DNA from: Pseudomonas sp. DTU_2021_1001937_2_SI_NGA_ILE_001
Lineage (GTDB): Bacteria > Pseudomonadota > Gammaproteobacteria > Pseudomonadales > Pseudomonadaceae
Direction: 5' to 3'
NCBI RefSeq assembly: GCF_032463525.1
Contig: NZ_CP135971.1
Location: forward strand, 5,334,501-5,398,500
Length of the DNA: 64,000 nucleotides
A program made the position numbers and the translations under genes. Of the stretch, positions 25,229 through 32,243 are shown piece after piece. The notes below the pieces were generated by a model. The model worked only from the letters and a program-made list of their open reading frames with translations, had not been told where the DNA came from and made no database searches. The number at the start of each line of letters is the position of its first letter. The stretch's first letter is position 1.

Positions 25229-26722
25229 GTGGTTGCCAAACTCTTGGAAAGTCTGGGCGTGGACAAGAATGCCTACACCGGCGGCGCGCACGCCGTCTAC
25301 ACCCCCATCGATGGCAGCCAGATCGCTTCCGTCAGCCTGGAAGGCAAGGCGCAGGTCACTGCCCGGGTGCAGAGCGCCCACGATGCTTTCCTCAAATGGC
25401 GCAGCGTGCCGGCACCGCGTCGCGGCGAACTGGTGCGGATCTTTGGTGAGGTGCTGCGTGAGCACAAGGCCGAGCTGGGCGAGCTGGTGTCCATCGAGGC
25501 CGGCAAGATCACCCAGGAAGGCCTGGGCGAAGTGCAGGAAATGATCGACATCTGCGACTTCGCCGTCGGCCTGTCGCGCCAGCTCTACGGTCTGACCATC
25601 GCCTCCGAGCGCCCCGGCCACCACATGCGTGAAACCTGGCACCCGCTGGGTGTGGTCGGGGTGATCAGCGCGTTCAACTTCCCGGTGGCGGTCTGGGCCT
25701 GGAACACCGCCCTGGCCCTGGTGGCCGGCAACGCCGTGCTCTGGAAGCCTTCGGAAAAGACCCCGCTGACCGCCCTGGCATCCCAGGCACTGCTGGACAA
25801 GGCGCTCAAGCGCTTCGGCAGCGACGCGCCTGAAGGCCTGGCGCAGCTGATCATCGGTGACCGTGAAGCAGGCGAAGTGCTGGTCGATGACCCGCGCGTA
25901 CCGCTGGTCAGCGCCACCGGCAGCACCCGTATGGGCCGTGAAGTCGGCCCGCGTGTCGCCGCACGCTTCGGCCGTACCATCCTCGAGCTGGGCGGCAACA
26001 ACGCCATGATCCTTGCCCCGAGCGCCGACCTCGACCTGGCCGTGCGTGGCATCCTGTTCAGCGCCGTGGGTACTGCCGGTCAACGCTGCACCACCCTGCG
26101 TCGCCTGATCGTGCATCGCTCGATCAAGGACGAGGTGGTGGCACGGGTCAAGGCCGCCTACGGCAAGGTACGCATCGGCGACCCTCGCGAAGGCAACCTG
26201 ATCGGCCCGCTGATCGACAAGCAGGCGTTCACCGCCATGCAGGATGCCCTGACCAAGGCGCGCGACGAAGGTGGCCAGGTGTTCGGTGGCGAGCGTCAGC
26301 TGACCGATCGCTATCCCAACGCCTACTACGTTTCGCCGGCCATTGCCGAGATGCCTGCGCAGAGCGAGGTGGTACGCCACGAGACCTTTGCACCGATCCT
26401 CTACGTGCTGGCCTACGACGATTTCGAAGAAGCGCTGCGCCTGAACAACGAAGTGCCGCAGGGCCTGTCGTCGTGCATCTTCACCACCGACGTGCGTGAA
26501 GCCGAAGCCTTCCAGGGCGCGGCCGGCAGCGACTGCGGCATTGCCAACGTCAACATCGGCACCAGCGGTGCAGAAATCGGCGGCGCTTTCGGCGGGGAGA
26601 AGGAAACCGGTGGCGGGCGTGAGTCCGGCTCCGATGCCTGGAAAGCCTACATGCGCCGCCAGACCAACACCGTCAACTATTCCCGTGAACTGCCGCTGGC
26701 CCAGGGCATCGTGTTCGACTGA
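25229..26722 (+). CDS. amaB: L-piperidine-6-carboxylate / 2-aminoadipate semialdehyde dehydrogenase AmaB
   Basis: 497 residues, NAD-dependent aldehyde dehydrogenase (ALDH7 type). Seen: ISAFNFPVAVWAWNTA, the Glu of TILELGGNNAMIL, and the catalytic Cys in GTAGQRCTTLRR. It oxidises 2-aminoadipate 6-semialdehyde (open form of piperideine-6-carboxylate) to 2-aminoadipate. The GTG at 25229 (MVAKLLESLGV) has CAGGAG eight bases upstream and gives the family length; ATG 25190 would add 13 residues containing the ribosome site. amaA follows after a terminator-like hairpin. Confidence 0.93.
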   Translation: MVAKLLESLGVDKNAYTGGAHAVYTPIDGSQIASVSLEGKAQVTARVQSAHDAFLKWRSVPAPRRGELVRIFGEVLREHKAELGELVSIEAGKITQEGLGEVQEMIDICDFAVGLSRQLYGLTIASERPGHHMRETWHPLGVVGVISAFNFPVAVWAWNTALALVAGNAVLWKPSEKTPLTALASQALLDKALKRFGSDAPEGLAQLIIGDREAGEVLVDDPRVPLVSATGSTRMGREVGPRVAARFGRTILELGGNNAMILAPSADLDLAVRGILFSAVGTAGQRCTTLRRLIVHRSIKDEVVARVKAAYGKVRIGDPREGNLIGPLIDKQAFTAMQDALTKARDEGGQVFGGERQLTDRYPNAYYVSPAIAEMPAQSEVVRHETFAPILYVLAYDDFEEALRLNNEVPQGLSSCIFTTDVREAEAFQGAAGSDCGIANVNIGTSGAEIGGAFGGEKETGGGRESGSDAWKAYMRRQTNTVNYSRELPLAQGIVFD

Positions 26723-26732
26723 AGTGTTGCCA

Positions 26733-26766
26733 GGCCGGGCTCCTGACGGACCCCGGTCTTTTTTTC
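26733..26766 (+). terminator. Rho-independent terminator between amaB and amaA
   Basis: GGCCGGG-C-TCC / GGA-C-CCCGGTC hairpin with loop TGAC, followed by seven Ts. It lies ten bases after the amaB stop and before amaA, so amaA may have its own promoter or be expressed by readthrough. Confidence 0.8.
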
Positions 26767-26836
26767 GTCTTCAGGGCGGGCGGCTGAAGCCGTTCGCTCT
26801 GGATTGCCGCCACGTTGATCGCTCTGGGGTTTTTCA

Positions 26837-28129
26837 ATGGCGCAACTCAAACAGGGGTGTCTCTGGGAACAGCTGACCCCGCAACGCCCCGCGTATCCGC
26901 CGTTGACCGGCGAGCGCAGCGCTGATGTGTGCATCATCGGCGCCGGCTTTACCGGCCTGTCGGCCGCCTTGCGCCTGCTCGAAGGCGGCAAGTCGGTGGT
27001 AGTCGTAGAGGCGCACCAGGTCGGTCACGGTGGCTCGGGTCGCAATGTCGGCCTGGTCAATGCCGGCACCTGGGTCGCCCCGGACGAGCTGGAGAAGGTG
27101 CTCGGCAGTGCCGAGGCCACGCGTCTGAACACCGCCCTGGGCGCCGCGCCGGCACTGGTGTTCGCCACCATCGACAAGTACGGCATCGACTGCCAGGACA
27201 CCCGCACCGGCACCCTGCACATGGCGCATAACGCCAAGGGCCTGGCCGACCTGCGCAGCCGTGTCGAGCAATGGCAGCGGCGCGGTGCGCCGGTGGAGCT
27301 GCTGACCGGCAAGGCCTGTGAAGACGCCTGCGGTACCGACCGCATCGCCGGGGCCGTGCTGGACCACCGCGCTGGCACCGTCAATCCCATGGCTTATGTC
27401 TCCGGGCTGGCGCTCAATGTGGCGGCCAGGGGCGGGGAGCTGTATGGCGAGTCACCGGTCAGCGGACTGCGGCGCACCGCCGACGGCTGGCAGGTGAGCA
27501 CCGCCGCTGGCAGCGTGCAGGCCGAGAAGGTCATCATCGCCTCCAATGCCTATACCGAAGGTGACTGGACCGAGGTTCAGCGCCACATATTCGCCGGTTA
27601 TTACTACCAGGTCGCTTCCGTGCCACTGGAAGGCGCCGCCCAGGCCGAGATCCTCAAGGGCGGCCAGGGTTCCTGGGACACCCGCACGGTGCTGAGCAGC
27701 ATCCGTCGTGATGCCCAGGGGCGCCTGGTGCTGGGCAGCCTGGGCAATGCCGGCAACTATCCGCTGTGGTTCATCCGCCAGTGGGCCGACCGCATTCAGC
27801 AGCATTACTTTCCGCAACTGGGCAACCAGGTGGAGTGGGAGTGCACCTGGACCGGGCGTATCGGCTTTACCCCGGACCACCTGCTGCGACTTCTGGAACC
27901 GGCTCCCGGCCTGTTGGCGGCCACCGGCTTCAATGGTCGCGGGGTGACCACCGGCACGCTGGTGGGCAAGTGTTTCGCCGACTACCTGCTCGGCGATAAC
28001 GATCCCCAGGCCCTTCCGGTCTCCTTCTCGACCAGTCAGCCGGCGCCAGGCAACGCCTTGCGCAGCCTGGGCTACGAGGCAGGCTTCACGCTTTACCATG
28101 CCGGACAGTGCCTGCGCGTGGTGCTCTGA
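26837..28129 (+). CDS. amaA: L-pipecolate oxidase AmaA (FAD-dependent)
   Basis: 430 residues of the DadA/GlpO-like (DAO) family. FAD-binding ADVCIIGAGFTGLSAALRLLEGGKSVVVVEA at 29-59, then HGGSGRNVGLVNAG, and a C-terminal GFNGRGVTTGTLVGK that also contacts FAD. In P. putida the homologue (PP_5257) oxidises L-pipecolate to piperideine-6-carboxylate, feeding AmaB. Probably membrane-associated, passing electrons to the respiratory chain. ATG 26837 lacks a strong Shine-Dalgarno. The functional name rests on context as much as on the fold. Confidence 0.88.
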   Translation: MAQLKQGCLWEQLTPQRPAYPPLTGERSADVCIIGAGFTGLSAALRLLEGGKSVVVVEAHQVGHGGSGRNVGLVNAGTWVAPDELEKVLGSAEATRLNTALGAAPALVFATIDKYGIDCQDTRTGTLHMAHNAKGLADLRSRVEQWQRRGAPVELLTGKACEDACGTDRIAGAVLDHRAGTVNPMAYVSGLALNVAARGGELYGESPVSGLRRTADGWQVSTAAGSVQAEKVIIASNAYTEGDWTEVQRHIFAGYYYQVASVPLEGAAQAEILKGGQGSWDTRTVLSSIRRDAQGRLVLGSLGNAGNYPLWFIRQWADRIQQHYFPQLGNQVEWECTWTGRIGFTPDHLLRLLEPAPGLLAATGFNGRGVTTGTLVGKCFADYLLGDNDPQALPVSFSTSQPAPGNALRSLGYEAGFTLYHAGQCLRVVL

Positions 28130-28289
28130 CCCCAGGAGCGTGCGCGACCTGCTGCTCGGCAGGCCGCGCCTGAGCCAATGACCCGGCCCTGCCTCAGGGC
28201 CTGTACATCGCTTACCCGTATACGTGCCCCCATCGCGCGACGCGGCTTTCGGCTGCCTGCGGGGGTGACGTTCACCTTGAGGAAACACC

Positions 28290-29693
28290 ATGGCTACACC
28301 GCACAACAAGAACGAGCACCGCTCACTCAAGCACGGCCTGACCTCGCGCCAGGTGTCGATGATTTCGATTGCCGGGATCATTGGTGCCGGCCTGTTCATC
28401 GGTTCGTCCAATGCCATCGCCAAGGCCGGCCCGGCGATCCTGATCTCTTACCTGATCGCTGGCACCCTGGTGTTGCTGGTGATGCGCATGCTTGGCGAAA
28501 TGGCCGTCGCCAACCCGGACAGCGGCTCGTTCTCCACTTATGCCGCCCGCGCCATCGGACCGCGTGCCGGTTTTACCATCGGCTGGCTGTACTGGTGGTT
28601 CTGGGTGCTGATCATCCCGGTCGAAGCCATCGCGGGTGCGGACATTCTGCATGCGTGGATGCCGGCCGTACCGTCCTGGCTGTTTGCCTTCCTGATCATG
28701 ATCGTGCTGTCGGCCACCAACCTGGTCAGCGTGAAGAACTTCGGCGAATTCGAGTACTGGTTCGCGCTGGTCAAGGTGGTGGCGATTCTGGCGTTCATCG
28801 GTATCTGTTCGGCGGCTGTGCTCGGTATCTGGCCGCTGGCCGAGGTGTCCGGCGTGCAGCACCTGTGGCAGAGCGGCGGTTTCATGCCCAACGGCTTTGG
28901 CGCGGTGCTGGGCGGCGTGCTGGTGACCATCTTCTCGTTTTTCGGCGCCGAGATCGTCACCATCGCCGCCGATGAAACGGCCAACCCCAAGGACAAGATT
29001 CGCCGCGCCACCAATCTGGTGGTCTATCGCATTGCGATCTTCTACCTGTTCTCGATCTTCTTCATCGTCTCGCTGGTGGCCTGGAATGATCCGGCGCTGG
29101 TCAAGGTCGGGTCGTTCCAGCGCGTGCTCGAAGTGCTCAATGTGCCGGGTGCCAAACTGGCGGTGGATATCGTGGTGTTCGTCGCGGTTACCAGCTGCAT
29201 GAATTCCGGGCTGTACACTGCCTCGCGCATGCTCTATTCCCTGGCAGCACGTGGCGAGGCGCCCGAGTCGGTGCGCCGGGTGTCCGGCAGCGGGGTACCG
29301 ACGGTGGCGGTGGTGCTGTCGACCCTGGCGGGCTTCGTGGGCTGCTTCGTCAACTATGCCTTCCCTGGGCAGGTCTTCGGCTTCCTGCTGTCGACCACCG
29401 GCGCCATCGCCTTGCTGGTGTACCTGGTGATCGCCATTTCCCAACTGCGCATGCGCGCCATCATGGAGCGTGAAGGCACCGAGATCGCTTTCAAGATGTG
29501 GCTGTTCCCATGGCTGACCTGGTTCGTCATCGGCCTCATCACCCTGGTGCTGGGCTATATGCTGGTCAGCCCGAGCTACCGTTACGAAACCCTGCTGACC
29601 GCTGCGGTGACCGGTGCGATTCTGTTCATCGCCTTCCTGCGTCGCCAGCCTGTCGCAAGCCCCCGCACTCGACATCGCGAATCGAGGGGCTGA
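28290..29693 (+). CDS. APC-family amino acid permease (GabP/AAT-like)
   Basis: 467 residues, twelve predicted membrane helices. LKHGLTSRQVSMISIAGIIGAGLFIGSSNAIAKAGPA is the AAT-family helix-1 signature found in GabP, LysP and others; FFGAEIVTIAADETANPKDKIRRA is the conserved helix 6-7 stretch. GAGG precedes ATG 28290. Third gene of the + arm after amaB and amaA, 160 bases downstream of amaA. It probably imports a substrate of the cluster (D-lysine, pipecolate or 2-aminoadipate), but specificity cannot be read from sequence. GABA uptake is the alternative. Confidence 0.88.
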   Translation: MATPHNKNEHRSLKHGLTSRQVSMISIAGIIGAGLFIGSSNAIAKAGPAILISYLIAGTLVLLVMRMLGEMAVANPDSGSFSTYAARAIGPRAGFTIGWLYWWFWVLIIPVEAIAGADILHAWMPAVPSWLFAFLIMIVLSATNLVSVKNFGEFEYWFALVKVVAILAFIGICSAAVLGIWPLAEVSGVQHLWQSGGFMPNGFGAVLGGVLVTIFSFFGAEIVTIAADETANPKDKIRRATNLVVYRIAIFYLFSIFFIVSLVAWNDPALVKVGSFQRVLEVLNVPGAKLAVDIVVFVAVTSCMNSGLYTASRMLYSLAARGEAPESVRRVSGSGVPTVAVVLSTLAGFVGCFVNYAFPGQVFGFLLSTTGAIALLVYLVIAISQLRMRAIMEREGTEIAFKMWLFPWLTWFVIGLITLVLGYMLVSPSYRYETLLTAAVTGAILFIAFLRRQPVASPRTRHRESRG

Positions 29694-30312
29694 CCGCTCC
29701 TTCACCGGCTCAGGCCGGCGCGCCCGGCGCGAATGAGGACCATCGATTGATGGCCTTCATTCGCGCCATCGCACCTTCAAATGCCTTTACTCGTTGTCGG
29801 CCTCCCTCTTGGCTTGAAGGAACACGTGCCTCGGCGGTATGTCGCTGCGCTATTCTTTCCAGGCTGAGACGTTAGCAATAAGCAGACGAATTATTTAATG
29901 GCCTCATATGAAGGGAGTACTTCATATGAAGGGGTATTAGCGTCGCGGGCAAGGCCATGGAAAGCTGAAGTAGTTGAAGTAAAAAACTGTCATATATTGA
30001 GGCTGGCGATTGTTTTCGCTGTGTATCGCTTATTTAACTGAAATCTATTTGACAGCGCTTTGACACTTGGACATTCTGGCGCCTTCGCGCTTGGTATGCC
30101 ACGGAAAATCCTGTTCTTGAAGGGTTCTTTTCCCCCTGAACACTTGCTCGCCCGATGAGGACGAGGGCCATCTCATAATTATAATTTCCAACGCCGCGGC
30201 GTGGCTCAAGGGTGGCTGTTCTTACTGCCGTTTCTAACCGATTCTTTAAGGGTGGCGGGTGGTTGATGATCCTCGCCATTAATATTGATAAATAGGTATA
30301 GAGCATCTGTGC
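29694..30312. other. AT-rich intergenic region
   Basis: 619 bases clearly richer in A+T than the flanks, no gene seen on either strand. It holds two copies of TCATATGAAGGG (29904-29915, 29922-29933) and two TTGACA hexamers (30049-30054, 30060-30065) without good -10 partners. Its composition differs from the surrounding core, which may mark foreign origin. Confidence 0.5.
29904..29933. repeat. direct repeat TCATATGAAGGG x2
   Basis: Two exact 12-base copies 18 bases apart start to start. The second, with its preceding T, includes the palindrome TTCATATGAA. Resembles a tandem operator, but no bound protein is known. Confidence 0.5.
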
Positions 30313-31521
30313 ATGGAATCGCATAGCCTTAACGGTATCGCTATCAAACCTGCTGCAGGTTCGGGGTTCTGGTGGGCGGGGGCGCCGGGGAACTATCCAG
30401 TGTCTCGGTCGCGTCTGTTGAAACGTCATTCGAACGCTCGCCAGCATATCGAAACCCTGTTGCCGATCGGCTTCGCCTCGGCCGAGCGCGGCATCGCAGG
30501 GGCACTGAGCAGCCTGGCGACGATCACTTCCAGCCTCATCGCCAACCGGCAGTATTGGACGAGGCGGGCGCGGCAGTGGAGCCGGTTGGTCACGCCCGCG
30601 CCGTTACACCGAACCCTCTACGAGGCAGCGCTGCATGAAGGCGCCGAGCTGTTGTTCGACGCTTGGCGAGACAGTGGCGCCCAGCGGGGGTGGATGGTTG
30701 CGGAGATCGAGCCCAGCGAGTTGCACAGTGCCCTGGGCATGTTCAGGCGAGCCCGGGAACTGGGCAACCTGATGCCCAACATCATGCCCGGTGTGCCAGT
30801 CAGTGATATTGGCTGCGAGGTGATCGAAGAGCTGGTCGCCACCGGCCATGCGGTAAACGCCAGCCTGTGTTTCAGCGTTGCGCAGGTGCAGGCCGCGCAG
30901 GCCGCTATTCGGCGGGGGCGCTGGCGGGCGCTGCGTGAAGGCATAGGTCTTGCGCGCACCAGGCACCTGATCAGCGTGGTGCCCGCAACGATGTTCGAAC
31001 ACCCAGCGTTCACCGCCCAAGCCGCACGGGCAGGCATCGAATTGTCCGAACAGGACCGCGCCTGGGTGGAAGTGGCCGTTTACCAGGCGCAAGTCAAGGC
31101 CAGGTGCGGCCCATCCGACTCGACCAGCCTGGTAATGATGGCGGGCAATTCGCGTTGCCGGTGGCGCGCGCCTGGCCACTGCGCGTCTAACGCCAATCCG
31201 CTGGCGAACGGCCTGTACTGCGCGGGTGAAGCGGAGCTGGAAGCGCTGCTCAATCGGCGCAACGATGAGGCGCACGGTGCTGTGCATTTTGACGAACCGG
31301 TGCCGGCCGACGTGCTGCATCGCTTGCTGGCGATTCAGGGCGTGCGCCAGCTTTGCGGCATCGAGTCTCTGGACACGGCCTGTTTTTCCAGGCATCCGCT
31401 GTACCTTCAGGGGATCTCCAAGAGCCTGCGGGCCTACACGCGGCTGTTGGGCTTCGCCAGGCAGTTGGGTTTGCCGCTGCACGCGGATATCCCGCAGGCC
31501 ACTGCGGCTGGGCGTTTCTGA
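30313..31521 (+). CDS. transaldolase-fold protein lacking the Schiff-base lysine
   Basis: 402 residues. Residues 68-200 follow TalB: ATITSSLIA (69-77) for ATTNPSLIL, VAEIEPSE (129-136) for the STEVD strand, NIMPGVP (156-162) for N-x-M-x-K-x-P, and GHAVNASLCFSVAQ (178-191) for GINCNLTLLFSFAQ. The catalytic lysine is Gly160, and the substrate Asn-Pro is Thr72-Ser73; the Glu of strand 3 (Glu131) remains. So the barrel is recognisable but classical transaldolase chemistry is not expected. The C-terminal half is divergent, and the first 60 residues match nothing I know. ATG 30313 has a weak ribosome site. bphO starts 107 bases downstream on the same strand. Confidence 0.72.
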   Translation: MESHSLNGIAIKPAAGSGFWWAGAPGNYPVSRSRLLKRHSNARQHIETLLPIGFASAERGIAGALSSLATITSSLIANRQYWTRRARQWSRLVTPAPLHRTLYEAALHEGAELLFDAWRDSGAQRGWMVAEIEPSELHSALGMFRRARELGNLMPNIMPGVPVSDIGCEVIEELVATGHAVNASLCFSVAQVQAAQAAIRRGRWRALREGIGLARTRHLISVVPATMFEHPAFTAQAARAGIELSEQDRAWVEVAVYQAQVKARCGPSDSTSLVMMAGNSRCRWRAPGHCASNANPLANGLYCAGEAELEALLNRRNDEAHGAVHFDEPVPADVLHRLLAIQGVRQLCGIESLDTACFSRHPLYLQGISKSLRAYTRLLGFARQLGLPLHADIPQATAAGRF

Positions 31522-31628
31522 CCGCTCACCGGGTGAAAATGCTGTCGGCGCCAAGGCATAGTCTGTATGGTGGCTCATCATATCGCTGGGACGCGTTTTG
31601 CAGTCCAACTCCCTGAGAGTCTTACCGG

Positions 31629-32243
31629 ATGTCGGCAACCCCCTCTTGCCTGGATTCACCCTCGGTCCTCGATGCCTTGAGGACCCGTACGGGCCACTTG
31701 CACACCAGGCTGGAGAAACGCATGCCGTTCTTTTCCAGCCGCCTCGACCTCCTTCTGTATCAGCGCCTGGTGCGTGCCTATTACGGCTTCTACGCCCCCC
31801 TCGAGGCCGCCCTGGCGAGCAGCGGGTGGGTTCCCGCCGGGCTGGATCTCGCCGAACGCCGCAAGCTGCCGACCCTGCTGCGTGACCTGCAGGCCCTCGG
31901 TGACGATGCCCAGGTGTGTGCCCAGTTGCCGCTGTGCCAGTGCCTGCCGGTGGTCGACAGTCAGGCCGCTTGCCTGGGTGTGCTATACGTTCTTGAGGGG
32001 GCGACCCTGGGTGGTCAGGTGTTGCGCCGCGAAATGCACGCCCGGCTGGGGCTGGACGAGCACAACGGCGCCGCATTCCTCGACGTCTACGGTCGCGACA
32101 CCGGGCGGCACTGGAAAGCCTTCCTGAGCCTGCTGGCGGTGCAGCCGCCCGATCCGGCTTTCCAGCGTGCTGCAGCGCTGGCGGCTGAGTCCACGTTCAG
32201 CTGTTTCGAGCAGTGGCTCGAGCAACGGGAGGTTCTCTCTTGA
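31629..32243 (+). CDS. bphO: heme oxygenase BphO
   Basis: 204 residues, bacteriophytochrome-linked heme oxygenase. It opens heme to biliverdin, the chromophore of BphP. The proximal-His region is RTRTGHLHTRLEKRMPFF near residue 25, and the distal helix is LGVLYVLEGATLGGQVL near 118, where the GATLGG glycines allow helix bending over heme. The stop codon overlaps the bphP start by three bases, so chromophore enzyme and photoreceptor are translationally coupled. Confidence 0.93.
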   Translation: MSATPSCLDSPSVLDALRTRTGHLHTRLEKRMPFFSSRLDLLLYQRLVRAYYGFYAPLEAALASSGWVPAGLDLAERRKLPTLLRDLQALGDDAQVCAQLPLCQCLPVVDSQAACLGVLYVLEGATLGGQVLRREMHARLGLDEHNGAAFLDVYGRDTGRHWKAFLSLLAVQPPDPAFQRAAALAAESTFSCFEQWLEQREVLS

